64,000 nucleotides of DNA from Chryseobacterium sp. ZHDP1. Its GTDB lineage: Bacteria > Bacteroidota > Bacteroidia > Flavobacteriales > Weeksellaceae. The DNA lies in assembly GCF_018603435.1 (NCBI RefSeq), contig NZ_CP075682.1, forward strand, positions 4,836,001 through 4,900,000, in the 5' to 3' direction. Each line of letters begins with the position of its first letter. Position 1 is the first letter of the stretch. The notes below the pieces were generated by a model. It made no database searches. It was given only the letters and a program-made list of their open reading frames with translations, and was not told the origin of the DNA. Below are positions 32,498 through 41,959 of the stretch, piece by piece. The position numbers and the translations under genes are program-made.

Positions 32498-32791
32498 AAA
32501 AATATGAAATTAAAAAAAAACTTTTATGGTTGTCCTCAATTTATCATCATTAAAAAAACTTTGCGTTCTTTGCTGAGTGAAACGGCTTTGCGATCTCAAA
32601 AACAGTCGGCATATACAAAGAATCTTAGCGAACCTTTGCGTTAAAAAGCAATATGATTAATAACGGATCATCAAAAAACTTAATCTGAAACTGATTGCTT
32701 TCACTAATCAGAAAAATCATTTAGCAGAAAAAATTTAATGAAATATCTTTAAAAATGGAGGTTTATCATAAGCTTGAAAGTTTATTTTTTA
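32498..32791. other. Gap upstream of trp promoter
   Basis: No gene. It holds a degenerate, inverted relative (32553-32650) of the 14.7 kb inverted-repeat element: on the minus strand AACGCAAAGGTTCGCTAAG and CACTCAGCAAAGAACGCAAAG. The remainder is AT-rich. Confidence 0.55.
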
Positions 32792-32799
32792 TATTTTTG
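32792..32799 (+). promoter_or_regulatory. Bacteroidetes -7 promoter box
   Basis: TATTTTTG, 23 bases before the lipoprotein ATG at 32823. Confidence 0.45.
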
Positions 32800-32822
32800 T
32801 CTAAATTTTTATAGGAAAAATA

Positions 32823-33044
32823 ATGAAAAAAGTATTAGCAATCGCGTTTATCGGTGGTTTATTGGCAGCTAGCTGCTCTAAAAAGCCAAATCATGACTTA
32901 CAGGATAGCAACACGATGTTGCCAGAGCCGGATGCTCCAACTGTGGTGGATTCTACTGCCAAAAAAACTGAAGCAGCAAAAGTAAATGCCGCAGAATCTC
33001 TTCCTGCAGCTGAAGCTAAAGCAGATACTCTTACAAAAAAATAA
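32823..33044 (+). CDS. Small hypothetical lipoprotein
   Basis: A 73-residue exported lipoprotein: lipobox LAASC (C18) then an Ala/Glu/Lys-rich tail without fold motifs (KTEAAKVNAAES). Its TAA overlaps the ATG of the cytochrome gene (TAATG), so the two are translated together; a role near that cytochrome in the envelope is plausible. Function unknown. Confidence 0.75.
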   Translation: MKKVLAIAFIGGLLAASCSKKPNHDLQDSNTMLPEPDAPTVVDSTAKKTEAAKVNAAESLPAAEAKADTLTKK

Positions 33045-33418
33045 TGAAAAATCTGTTTTTGACAGGATGTCTGGCAATGCTGATGTTTTCCTGTTCCAAA
33101 AAAGAAAATACACCTGTTGATGCGGCTTCTCCCGAAGCTACATCAATGAATGAATCGGCGAAAAGTAATCTTTCCGGCGACAAAATTATTGAAACGCTGG
33201 ATTGTTCCGGATGTCATGCGGTGAATGAAAGAATGATAGGACCTTCTTATCAGGAAATAGCAGATAAGTATTCTGAAAAGGATGCAGAAATGCTGGCTTC
33301 TAAGATTATAGAAGGCGGAAGCGGAGTTTGGGGAGGCGTTCCGATGTCTCCACATCCACAGGTATCGAAAGAAGATGCCAAAAAAATGGTACAGTATATT
33401 TTAAGTCTGAAAAAATAA
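33044..33418 (+). CDS. c-type cytochrome lipoprotein
   Basis: A 124-residue mono-heme cytochrome c class I, anchored by a lipobox cysteine (C17, LMFSC). The heme site is C54-S-G-C57-H58, and M101 in GGVPMSPHP is the probable sixth ligand. It should act as a periplasmic-side electron carrier. Its partners are not visible here. Overlaps the upstream lipoprotein gene by one base and ends 3 bp before rlmF. Confidence 0.9.
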   Translation: MKNLFLTGCLAMLMFSCSKKENTPVDAASPEATSMNESAKSNLSGDKIIETLDCSGCHAVNERMIGPSYQEIADKYSEKDAEMLASKIIEGGSGVWGGVPMSPHPQVSKEDAKKMVQYILSLKK

Positions 33419-33421
33419 TTG

Positions 33422-34351
33422 ATGACTGAAAAGTCTGCTTTACATCCAAGAAATCTGCATCGTGATCCTTATGATTTCGAAAAGCTGATTTCCTGTGTAC
33501 CGGAACTAAAACACTATGTTTTTGTGAACGCTTATCAAAGTGTAACAATTAATTTCAGTCTTCCTAAGGCTGTAAAATTGCTGAACAAAGCGTTGTTGTT
33601 ACACTTTTATAAGGTTCAGGATTGGGATATTCCCGATGGTAATCTTTGTCCGCCGATTCCCGGAAGAGCAGATTACATTCATTATATTGCCGATTTAATC
33701 GGTGAAAAAAATCCTCAAAATTCTGATGTTAAAGGACTGGATATCGGAACAGGAGCAAATCTTGTCTATCCTTTAATTGCCCATCGTTCTTACGGATGGA
33801 AAATGCTTGGAACTGATATTAACGACAATTCCCTGAAAAATGCGGAATATATTTTAAGTCAGAATCCGGATTTACTCCCTTTCATACATCTGAAAAAGCA
33901 GCCGGAATCTGAACATATTTTCAAGAATATTATTGATAAAGAAGATCGTTTTGCATTTTCGATGTGCAATCCGCCTTTTCATGATTCCGAAGAATCTGCC
34001 ATGAAAGGGAATTTCAGAAAGACAAAAAATCTTAAAAAATCTATGGTTAAAAAACCATTGCTGAACTTCGGAGGACAACAGTCGGAATTATGGTGTGAAG
34101 GCGGAGAACTGGCATTCATTACAAATATGATTCACGAAAGTGAACTGTACTCATCTCAGGTTTTATGGTTTACTTGTCTTGTTTCCAAAAAAGAGAACCT
34201 CAGTAAATTAACATTCCTTTTAAAGAAAATAGAAGCAGTCGATTTCAGGATTATCGAAATGGCTCAGGGACAGAAAATCAGCCGGATATTGGCTTGGACT
34301 TTTGTTGATCCTAACAAGCATAAAGACTGGTTTTTGAAGTCAAAAATATAA
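33422..34351 (+). CDS. rlmF: 23S rRNA (adenine(1618)-N6)-methyltransferase
   Basis: Methylates A1618 of 23S rRNA. 309 residues; the SAM motif GLDIGTGANLVYPLI near residue 103, the catalytic NPPF in SMCNPPFHDSEESAMKG near residue 183 and the N-terminal HPRNLHRDPYDFEKL are family markers. ATG at 33422 is used; the preceding in-frame TTG overlaps nothing useful. It follows the cytochrome gene closely, presumably on the same transcript. Confidence 0.92.
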   Translation: MTEKSALHPRNLHRDPYDFEKLISCVPELKHYVFVNAYQSVTINFSLPKAVKLLNKALLLHFYKVQDWDIPDGNLCPPIPGRADYIHYIADLIGEKNPQNSDVKGLDIGTGANLVYPLIAHRSYGWKMLGTDINDNSLKNAEYILSQNPDLLPFIHLKKQPESEHIFKNIIDKEDRFAFSMCNPPFHDSEESAMKGNFRKTKNLKKSMVKKPLLNFGGQQSELWCEGGELAFITNMIHESELYSSQVLWFTCLVSKKENLSKLTFLLKKIEAVDFRIIEMAQGQKISRILAWTFVDPNKHKDWFLKSKI

Positions 34352-34592
34352 TCCCGTATCTGTAGCTTTTCAATTAATAGTGTTTTCTATGCACATTTCC
34401 TGTACGTTATCTGCGCTTTAGCATTATTTTCATGCAAAAATATCACGTCTGTTGTTTTTGACAGATAACCTTAGTTTCGGTTTGAAGCTATCTGGTCATT
34501 TAGCAGTTTAATTAATATATACTGTATACAGTAATGTATTGGAGCGTAAAATATTTGCTTCAACTTTAAAGCAGAATTTTATAAATAATCAC

Positions 34593-34600
34593 TAAATTTG
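34593..34600 (+). promoter_or_regulatory. Bacteroidetes -7 promoter box of lysS
   Basis: TAAATTTG, 22 bases before the lysS ATG. About 80 bases upstream lies a 12-base palindrome ACTGTATACAGT of unknown meaning. Confidence 0.5.
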
Positions 34601-34622
34601 TACGCTTTTAGAAAAATAAGAA

Positions 34623-36323
34623 ATGCAATTATCAGAACAAGAAATCATTAGAAGAGAAAAGCTGAATAAGCTTGTTGAAATGGGGATTAATGCATTCCCG
34701 GCGGATGAATACATCATTACAGATACTACAGAATCTATAAAACAGGATTTCGCAGAAAGTAAACAGGTAAAGATCGCGGGAAGACTGATGTCGCGAAGAA
34801 TTCAGGGGAAAGCTTCTTTTGCTGAGTTGCAGGATTCTACAGGAAGAATTCAGGTGTACTTCAACAGAGACGAGATCTGTACAGGAGAAGATAAAACTCT
34901 ATACAATGAAGTGTACAAACACCTTTTGGATATCGGAGATATTATCGGAGTAGAAGGAGAGCTGTTTACAACACAGGTAGGAGAGAAGACTGTGTTGGTT
35001 AAAAATTTTACGCTGTTAACGAAATCTTTAAGACCTCTTCCGCAGGCAAAAACGGATGAAAACGGTGTTGTTCACGATGCTTTTAATGATCCGGAACTAA
35101 GATACAGACAGCGTTATGTAGATTTAACGGTAAATCCTCAGGTGAAAGAAGTTTTCGTAAAAAGAACAAAACTGTTCAATGCAATGAGAACATTCTTCAA
35201 CGATGCAGGATATTTCGAAGTAGAAACTCCTATTTTACAGTCGATTCCTGGAGGAGCTGCGGCGAGACCTTTTATTACCCATCATAATGCTTTAGATATT
35301 CCTTTATATTTAAGAATTGCCAACGAACTGTATCTGAAAAGATTGATCGTGGGTGGTTTTGACGGGGTGTATGAATTCTCTAAAAACTTCAGAAATGAAG
35401 GGATGGACAGAACGCATAATCCTGAATTTACCGCAATGGAAATTTATGTAGCGTATAAAGATTACAACTGGATGATGGATTTCACTGAGAAGTTATTAGA
35501 GTTCTGTGCTATTCAGGTAAACGGAACAACAAAAGCTACTTTCGGAGAACATGAAGTGGATTTTAAAGCGCCTTACCAGAGAATTTCCATGACGGATGCG
35601 ATTCTTAAATTTACAGGATTCGACATTACCGGAAAAACGGAGCAGGAATTATTCGATTTTGCGAAGTCTATCGGAATCGAAGTGAATGAAACGATGGGGA
35701 AAGGAAAATTAATTGATGAAATTTTTGGTGAAAAATGTGAAGGAAACTTTATTCAGCCGACTTTCATTACAGATTATCCTATTGAAATGTCACCGCTTAC
35801 GAAAAAGCACAGAAGTAAAGAAGGCTTAACCGAGCGTTTTGAACTGATGGTTTGCGGAAAAGAAATCGCTAACGCATATTCTGAGCTTAATGATCCGATT
35901 GACCAGAGAGAGCGTTTTGAAGATCAGTTAAAATTATCCGAAAAAGGAGATGATGAGGCAGGACAGTTTATTGATGAAGATTTCTTAAGAGCGTTGGAAT
36001 ACGGAATGCCGCCAACTTCAGGATTAGGAATCGGAATGGACAGGTTGATTATGTTCCTGACGAATAACGCATCTATTCAGGAAGTTTTATTCTTCCCTCA
36101 GATGAGACCTGAAAAAGCGGTTCCTCAAATCGAACTGGGTGAAGATGAAAAAGTAATTATTGAAATTTTAAACTCTCAGGAAGAACCTTTTACATTGGCA
36201 GAAGTGAAAGAAAGAAGTCAGTTGTCCGGTAAAAAATGGGACAAAGCTTCCAAAACTTTAACGAAAAATAATCTCGTGAAAGTGGAGAAGATTGATGAGG
36301 TTCTTTTGATGAAACTGGTTTAA
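34623..36323 (+). CDS. lysS: Lysyl-tRNA synthetase (class II)
   Basis: Charges tRNA-Lys. 566 residues. N-terminal OB-fold anticodon domain (KIAGRLMSRRIQGKASF near 50), class II motif 1 FNAMRTFFNDAGYFEVETPIL, motif 2 FRNEGMDRTHNPEFTAME and motif 3 GLGIGMDRLIMFLTNN. After the usual end (FFPQMRPEK, about residue 495) there are about 70 extra residues, EKVIIEILNSQEEPFTLAEVK..., which look like a winged-helix domain and make it longer than the 500-residue E. coli enzyme. A GC-rich hairpin follows. Confidence 0.96.
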   Translation: MQLSEQEIIRREKLNKLVEMGINAFPADEYIITDTTESIKQDFAESKQVKIAGRLMSRRIQGKASFAELQDSTGRIQVYFNRDEICTGEDKTLYNEVYKHLLDIGDIIGVEGELFTTQVGEKTVLVKNFTLLTKSLRPLPQAKTDENGVVHDAFNDPELRYRQRYVDLTVNPQVKEVFVKRTKLFNAMRTFFNDAGYFEVETPILQSIPGGAAARPFITHHNALDIPLYLRIANELYLKRLIVGGFDGVYEFSKNFRNEGMDRTHNPEFTAMEIYVAYKDYNWMMDFTEKLLEFCAIQVNGTTKATFGEHEVDFKAPYQRISMTDAILKFTGFDITGKTEQELFDFAKSIGIEVNETMGKGKLIDEIFGEKCEGNFIQPTFITDYPIEMSPLTKKHRSKEGLTERFELMVCGKEIANAYSELNDPIDQRERFEDQLKLSEKGDDEAGQFIDEDFLRALEYGMPPTSGLGIGMDRLIMFLTNNASIQEVLFFPQMRPEKAVPQIELGEDEKVIIEILNSQEEPFTLAEVKERSQLSGKKWDKASKTLTKNNLVKVEKIDEVLLMKLV

Positions 36324-36345
36324 GATTTTATCATATAATAATTTA

Positions 36346-36381
36346 GTTCCGGCGGAAGCGAAGCTTCCGCCGGAACTTTTT
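36346..36381. terminator. GC-rich hairpin terminator after lysS
   Basis: GTTCCGGCGGAAGC, loop GAA, GCTTCCGCCGGAAC: 14 bp perfect, then TTTTT. It stands out as GC-rich in AT-rich DNA; see the hairpin family. Confidence 0.85.
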
Positions 36382-36438
36382 GTAAAGTTTAAGAAACTAT
36401 TTCAGTACAATTTCCGTTATTTATAAAAACTAAATAAG

Positions 36439-37257
36439 ATGAGAATTCTGATCGTCCTTATTTTTCTGTTCGTCAACACGAGAGCTCAGATGCTTAGTTC
36501 GGTTTATTTTGAATATAACAGTTCTAAACTGACGAAAGAATCGCAGAGAAAACTTGACAGTCTGGCGCAACTAAAAAGCAATCTGAAATTCAGAATTTTT
36601 GGAAACTGCGACATTTCCGGAACTTCGGAATACAATAAAAAGCTGTCTGAAGATCGCGCAAATGCGGTTAATCGATATTTACAGTCAAAAGCTGGAAACA
36701 ATATCAAGCTGGAAAGTGTAGTAGGATTGGGAAAAGAAAAACCGATTAATGACAACAGTACCGAAGAACTGCGTGGTAAAAACAGAAGGGTAGATGTATT
36801 TATTGATCGGGTGATGATTGCCGGAGAAATACATTCCGGAAAGGCCTTTGAGAGTTTTTTCAGCAAAAAAGTTTCGGAAATGAAAATCGGAGAAACTTTT
36901 TCTTTACCGAATGTTAATTTTATCGGAGGTCGCCACGTATGGCTGCCAAAAGGAAATAGTGTATTGATGCAGTTAGCGGAAATTTTAAAAAATAATTCTA
37001 CAGTTGAGGTAGAATTGCAGGGACATATCTGCTGTGATTATGATAATTTCGATGGTGAAGATTTAGATCTGAAAACATTTAATTTATCATGGACGAGAGC
37101 CAATGCCATCAAAGAATTTCTGGAAAAGCAGGGAATTAGTTCAACTCGCATCAAAGCCACCGGAATGGGGCATCTCAATCCTATTGTTTATCCCGAAAGA
37201 AAGGAAGAGGATTTTATGAAGAACAGGAGGGTAGAAATTGTTTTGCTTAAAAAATAG
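36439..37257 (+). CDS. Tandem OmpA-domain protein
   Basis: An exported 272-residue protein (signal peptide about 1-16, ending TRAQ) formed of two OmpA/MotB-like domains, about 20-130 and 165-272. The first has VYFEYNSSKLTKESQRKLD and GKNRRVDVFID; the second has GHICCDYDNFDGED, TRANAIKEFLE and NRRVEIVLLKK. Such domains bind peptidoglycan. No beta-barrel or lipobox is present, so it would be a soluble periplasmic protein; partners are unknown. Two domains in one chain could bridge strands. Confidence 0.85.
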   Translation: MRILIVLIFLFVNTRAQMLSSVYFEYNSSKLTKESQRKLDSLAQLKSNLKFRIFGNCDISGTSEYNKKLSEDRANAVNRYLQSKAGNNIKLESVVGLGKEKPINDNSTEELRGKNRRVDVFIDRVMIAGEIHSGKAFESFFSKKVSEMKIGETFSLPNVNFIGGRHVWLPKGNSVLMQLAEILKNNSTVEVELQGHICCDYDNFDGEDLDLKTFNLSWTRANAIKEFLEKQGISSTRIKATGMGHLNPIVYPERKEEDFMKNRRVEIVLLKK

Positions 37258-37264
37258 ATGATAA

Positions 37265-37300
37265 GGTTTCGGCGCAGCTTTGCTGCGCCGAAACCTTTTA
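37265..37300. terminator. Bidirectional GC-rich hairpin
   Basis: GGTTTCGGCGCAGC, loop TTT, GCTGCGCCGAAACC (14 bp perfect) with TTTT after and A-rich before. It lies between convergent genes (OmpA-like and cydB). Confidence 0.85.
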
Positions 37301-37311
37301 TACATATAAAA

Positions 37312-38316
37312 TTATCTTCTCTGTTTACTGAACGAAGCCATCAGATAAAATAGAAAAGGAAGGATGAATAACGATCCCAGCATTAAAGCCCATCCCAAAG
37401 CGGAAATAGTCTTTGGTGCTGCAACGTGTTCTAATAACGAAAGATGTTGCCCGTTTCCAAACAAAATAATATTCGGATTATGCTGATAAGTTGCGGCAAC
37501 CAGAATCATAATCACCTGAAATCCGGCTAAAGCTCTTACAGGTAAAAGTTTACGGCGATTCATTGCTCTCAGAATCAGGAACAGGCAAATCGTGGCAAAA
37601 ACCGTAGCCATAATTCCTAAAGGTTTTGAGAAAACCCACATCAGTAAAGGAATATCAGAAAAATAAGCCGTGATGAAAACCAGAAGTCCTGCGACAACAA
37701 CAAAGATCATGGTCTGTTTGGATTTTCTGATCATCATGCCCAGTTCAAAACGGTCGGATGTTTCTCTCAATGCAAAAACGGAAGCAAGATAAGCGCAGAT
37801 GGAAACTGTAAATAAACCAACTGCTACACCAAACCAGTTCAGCCAGCTGAAAATATATAAATCTAAAAAGTTAGTCGCATCCGGATTAATGGAATGAGAG
37901 ATTGTAGCTGCAGCCGTTAATCCCAGAAAAAAAGGAGTAAGTAAACTGGCAAAGTAAAAAATCTGTGTGTAAATGCGTTGCCAACTGTCTTCTACTGCAT
38001 CATAATGCCGGAACGTAAAAGCTGTTCCGCGCGCAATAATTCCTACCAGCATTAAAACCAAAGGAATATGAAGATAGGTGGAAAGCGTGGTGTAAATCTC
38101 AGGAAAGCCGACAAAAAGAATAACGATCGCAATAATCAGCCACATATGATTGGCTTCCCAAACCGGAGCAATAGAAGTGTACATCAAAGTCTGCGTTTTG
38201 GGCCTGTTCTTTTTTCTGGTGAACATTTCCACAATGCCCGCCCCGAAATCAGCTCCGCCTAAAATTACATACAGACAGATGGATAGCCAGAGAAATCCTA
38301 TAACAATATAAATCAT
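37312..38316 (-). CDS. cydB: Cytochrome bd oxidase subunit II
   Basis: 334 residues with about eight membrane helices: the GGADFGAGIVEMFTRKKNR opening, APVWEANHMWLI and the final segment ending in KQRR are typical. It forms the quinol-oxidising bd terminal oxidase with CydA; the gene starts four bases before the cydA stop (ATGA overlap). Bd oxidases work at low oxygen. Confidence 0.94.
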   Translation of the reverse strand: MIYIVIGFLWLSICLYVILGGADFGAGIVEMFTRKKNRPKTQTLMYTSIAPVWEANHMWLIIAIVILFVGFPEIYTTLSTYLHIPLVLMLVGIIARGTAFTFRHYDAVEDSWQRIYTQIFYFASLLTPFFLGLTAAATISHSINPDATNFLDLYIFSWLNWFGVAVGLFTVSICAYLASVFALRETSDRFELGMMIRKSKQTMIFVVVAGLLVFITAYFSDIPLLMWVFSKPLGIMATVFATICLFLILRAMNRRKLLPVRALAGFQVIMILVAATYQHNPNIILFGNGQHLSLLEHVAAPKTISALGWALMLGSLFILPFLFYLMASFSKQRR

Positions 38317-39656
38317 GACTTTTTATTTTTAGAATTAAACTGTGGATCGGTAGGATCGTATAATTTAGGAACCATTTTAATCTGTCGTGTCAAAAGGAAA
38401 ATAATAACGAAAGATAATGAGACAAAAATTGCGGTAAAAAAGTAAAATGAATACTGAATTCCCGGCATCGGAGTTACCGCCTCTGCTGTTTTCATAATTC
38501 CGTAAATAATCCACGGCTGTCTTCCGACTTCAGTTACTGTCCATCCCGCTTCCAGAGCAATATATCCGAAAGGGGTCGCGTATAAAAATGTTTTCAGGAG
38601 CCAGTTTCTGGAAAGCCATTCTTTTCTGAAAAACGTAGCATACAGAAAAACGCTTCCAATGATAATCATTACAACTCCGAAGAAGATCATGATCTGAAAA
38701 GCGTAATGCACAACCGCGACCGGAGGCCATTCGTCTTTTGGAAAATCTTTTAGTCCTTTTACTTCAGCATTAAAATCATTAGCCACTAAAAAACTAAGAA
38801 CTTTCGGAATTTTTATGGCATATTTTATCTCTTCTTTTTTCTCATCCGGAATACCGCCAATCACAAATGAGGCTCCTTTTTCCGTTTCAAAATGGGCTTC
38901 CATGGCAGCTAATTTTATAGGTTGTCTTTTTGCAACAGATTTTGCGGCAACATCACCACTTAAGGGAGCTCCAAATGCTCCGATCAAAGCAAATCCTGCC
39001 GCAATTCTAAAGGCTTTGGTATGAAATTCAACATTTTTTTTCTTTAGGATTAAAAAAGCATGAACTCCGGCAACGGCAAATCCAGTCGCACAAAACGCGG
39101 CAACCGTCATGTGTAACGCCTGAGGAAACCACGCTTCATTAAACATGGCTTTAATAGGATCTATATTTAAATATTGTCCGTTCACATAATCAAATCCGGC
39201 TGGAGAATTCATCCACGCGTTTGCGGCAACCACTAAAATTCCCGAAGCCAAACCGCTTAAGCCTACCAAAAATCCGCAGAACCAATGAAACCATTTATTA
39301 AATCTGTCCCATCCGTACAGAAAAAATCCGATAGCGATGGCTTCAATAAAGAAAGCGGTTCCTTCCAGTGAAAAAGGCATTCCGAAGATCGGTCCTGCGT
39401 GTTTCATAAATTCAGGCCATAGCAGTCCCAGTTCAAAGGAAAGCATTGTTCCGGAAACGGCTCCGGTCGCAAAAAGGATTGCTACACCCTTGCTCCATGC
39501 TTTGGTGAGACCTTTATAAACTTCATTTTTTGTTTTTAAGTATTTCCAGTGCGCAAAAGCCATAAGGAAAGGCATTACCATACCGACACAAGAGAAAATA
39601 ATGTGAAAGCCGAGTGACATTGCCATCTGTGCACGAGCTGCAAGAAAGTCATCCAT
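38313..39656 (-). CDS. cydA: Cytochrome bd oxidase subunit I
   Basis: 447-residue heme-carrying subunit. MDDFLAARAQMAMSLGFHIIFS contains the heme b595 ligand histidine; further features are ALHMTVAAFCATGFAVAGVHA with a heme histidine, GWTVTEVGRQPWIIYG and a short Q-loop. Start ATG at 39656, the usual N-terminus; an upstream in-frame reading frame of 17 codons lacks support. No cydX or CydCD genes are nearby. Confidence 0.94.
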   Translation of the reverse strand: MDDFLAARAQMAMSLGFHIIFSCVGMVMPFLMAFAHWKYLKTKNEVYKGLTKAWSKGVAILFATGAVSGTMLSFELGLLWPEFMKHAGPIFGMPFSLEGTAFFIEAIAIGFFLYGWDRFNKWFHWFCGFLVGLSGLASGILVVAANAWMNSPAGFDYVNGQYLNIDPIKAMFNEAWFPQALHMTVAAFCATGFAVAGVHAFLILKKKNVEFHTKAFRIAAGFALIGAFGAPLSGDVAAKSVAKRQPIKLAAMEAHFETEKGASFVIGGIPDEKKEEIKYAIKIPKVLSFLVANDFNAEVKGLKDFPKDEWPPVAVVHYAFQIMIFFGVVMIIIGSVFLYATFFRKEWLSRNWLLKTFLYATPFGYIALEAGWTVTEVGRQPWIIYGIMKTAEAVTPMPGIQYSFYFFTAIFVSLSFVIIFLLTRQIKMVPKLYDPTDPQFNSKNKKS

Positions 39657-39888
39657 AAACCATTCATTTTGAGTAAATAAATTTACGCATAAATTATAGA
39701 CCGTCACTATGATTTACAACAGCATTTGTTCGAGAAATAGGCTTTAACTTTGATGTTTTTTAAAAGAAAATAATCTTTGGTTTCTGTGGAAAAATCGATA
39801 CTTTTTTGACATATTTTAACTTTCATACCTCGAAAAAAATCACGATATTTGTGAGTCTTTGCATTTAGCAGGATTTTTTAATATTTAT

Positions 39889-41823
39889 ATGAGTCAGAAA
39901 CAATATACAGCTAGTAGTATTCAGGCATTGGAAGGAATGGAACACGTGCGTATGCGTCCTTCAATGTACATTGGTGATGTGGGAGTAAGAGGTCTCCATC
40001 ATTTGGTTTATGAAGTAGTAGATAACTCTATCGACGAAGCTTTAGCAGGGTACTGCGATACAATCTTTGTCAGCATTAAAGAAGGAAACGGAATCGAGGT
40101 TAGCGATAACGGTAGAGGTATTCCTGTGGATTTCCACGAAAAAGAACAGAAATCTGCTCTTGAGGTGGTAATGACAAAAATTGGGGCAGGTGGTAAGTTT
40201 GATAAAGATTCTTATAAAGTTTCCGGAGGTCTTCACGGAGTTGGGGTTTCGTGTGTGAACGCACTTTCCAACGAAATGGTAACGACAGTTTACAGAGACG
40301 GAAACGTTTATCAGCAGATATATTCAAGAGGTAAAGCTCAGACGGGCGTTGAGGAAATCGGACACAGCGATCAGAGAGGAACCAAGCAGTTCTTCCAGCC
40401 GGATGATTCTATCTTTACAGAACTGGTGTATAATTATGATACACTAGCAAGCCGTTTAAGAGAGCTTTCTTATTTAAATAAAGGAATTACCATTACCCTT
40501 ACTGACGAAAGAGAAAAACTGGAAGACGGTTCTTTCAGATCGGAAGTTTTCCATTCTGAAGGTGGTTTAAAGGAATTCGTTGCTTTCATCGACGGAAATC
40601 GTGAATCGATCATGGAAAACGTAATTTTCATGGAAGGCGAAAGAGACGATATTCCTGTGGAAGTAGCGATGCGTTATAATACTTCATTTAACGAGAATCT
40701 TCACTCTTACGTTAATAATATCAACACTCACGAAGGAGGAACTCACTTAGCAGGTTTCAGACGTGCTTTAACGAGAACCTTAAAGAAATATGCGGATGAT
40801 TTAGGAATTCCTCAGAAAGAAAAAGTAGAAATTACAGGAGACGATTTCCGTGAAGGGCTTACGGCTGTAGTTTCTGTAAAAGTAATGGAACCTCAGTTTG
40901 AAGGACAGACCAAAACAAAATTAGGAAACTCTGAAGTTTCGGGAGCTGTTGATAAAATTGTTGGGGAAATGCTGACTAACTTTTTAGAAGAAAATCCTAA
41001 CGAAGCAAAAATTATCGTTCAGAAGGTCGTGTTGGCTGCAAAAGCAAGACAGGCTGCGAAAAAAGCCCGTGAAATGGTTCAGAGAAAATCTCCAATGGGA
41101 GGTTCCGGGCTTCCGGGAAAACTATCCGACTGTTCTTCAAAAGATCCGGCAGAATCAGAAATTTTCTTGGTTGAGGGAGATTCCGCAGGCGGAACGGCAA
41201 AGCAGGGACGTGACCGATTCTTTCAGGCAATTCTTCCGTTAAGAGGTAAAATTTTGAACGTTGAGAAATCAATGCTTCATAAAGTATATGATAACGAGGA
41301 GATTAAAAATATTTATACCGCTTTAGGAGTTTCCGTAGGTACGGAAGAAGACAGCAAAGCGTTGAATATGGCAAAATTAAGATATCACAAGATCGTCATT
41401 ATGACCGATGCTGATATTGATGGTTCCCACATTTCCACTTTGATCTTAACTTTCTTCTTCAGATACATGAAAGAGCTGATTGAGAACGGATATATTTATA
41501 TTGCTCAGCCGCCTTTGTATTTATTGAAAAAAGGAAACAAAAAAGTATATGCTTATAACGAAAAAGAGCGTGAAGAATTTACTTTAGAAATGTCTCCGGA
41601 TGGAAAAGGGGTTGAGGTTCAGCGTTATAAAGGTCTTGGAGAGATGAATCCTGAACAGCTTTGGGAAACCACTCTGAATCCTGAACACAGAATCCTGAAA
41701 CAGGTAACCATCGACAATGCGGTGGAAGCAGACAGTGTATTTTCTATGTTGATGGGAGACGAGGTTCCGCCAAGAAGAGAATTTATTGAAAAGAATGCCA
41801 AATATGCAAAAATTGATGCATAA
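39889..41823 (+). CDS. gyrB: DNA gyrase subunit B
   Basis: ATPase subunit of gyrase, 644 residues. The GHKL ATP site (VDNSIDEALAGY, ISDNGRGIPV-type as VSDNGRGIPV, GGLHGVG) and the Toprim motif EGDSAGG with DADIDGSH are all present, as is the C-terminal RRYKGLGEMNPEQLW-type tail. Start ATG at 39889 (MSQKQYTASSIQ); a TTG/CTG-type extension of ten codons is not supported. A terminator follows. Confidence 0.97.
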   Translation: MSQKQYTASSIQALEGMEHVRMRPSMYIGDVGVRGLHHLVYEVVDNSIDEALAGYCDTIFVSIKEGNGIEVSDNGRGIPVDFHEKEQKSALEVVMTKIGAGGKFDKDSYKVSGGLHGVGVSCVNALSNEMVTTVYRDGNVYQQIYSRGKAQTGVEEIGHSDQRGTKQFFQPDDSIFTELVYNYDTLASRLRELSYLNKGITITLTDEREKLEDGSFRSEVFHSEGGLKEFVAFIDGNRESIMENVIFMEGERDDIPVEVAMRYNTSFNENLHSYVNNINTHEGGTHLAGFRRALTRTLKKYADDLGIPQKEKVEITGDDFREGLTAVVSVKVMEPQFEGQTKTKLGNSEVSGAVDKIVGEMLTNFLEENPNEAKIIVQKVVLAAKARQAAKKAREMVQRKSPMGGSGLPGKLSDCSSKDPAESEIFLVEGDSAGGTAKQGRDRFFQAILPLRGKILNVEKSMLHKVYDNEEIKNIYTALGVSVGTEEDSKALNMAKLRYHKIVIMTDADIDGSHISTLILTFFFRYMKELIENGYIYIAQPPLYLLKKGNKKVYAYNEKEREEFTLEMSPDGKGVEVQRYKGLGEMNPEQLWETTLNPEHRILKQVTIDNAVEADSVFSMLMGDEVPPRREFIEKNAKYAKIDA

Positions 41824-41846
41824 TTGAATTCAAAAAATACGATTAT

Positions 41847-41880
41847 AAAAGACTTCAGCAATGGAGTCTTTTTTCTTTTT
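41847..41880 (+). terminator. Terminator after gyrB
   Basis: AAAAGACT pairs with AGTCTTTT (8 bp, 10-base loop), followed by T-rich sequence. Confidence 0.75.
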
Positions 41881-41912
41881 CAATATTAACCATTCAATAC
41901 AATAAAAAATAA

Positions 41913-41943
41913 TTTTGTCAGTTATAAGATTTCATTATTTTTG
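41913..41943 (+). promoter_or_regulatory. Promoter of the DUF3857 pair
   Basis: TTTTG (41913-41917), an 18-base spacer and TATTTTTG (41936-41943), a clear Bacteroidetes -33/-7 pair, 17 bases before the ATG. Confidence 0.6.
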
Positions 41944-41959
41944 CTAAATTTTAATAACC

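Noticed and set aside
34352..34622. Possible RNA gene or riboswitch upstream of lysS
   Set aside because: No tRNA-like cloverleaf or known riboswitch core was seen; only a promoter box and a 12-base palindrome.
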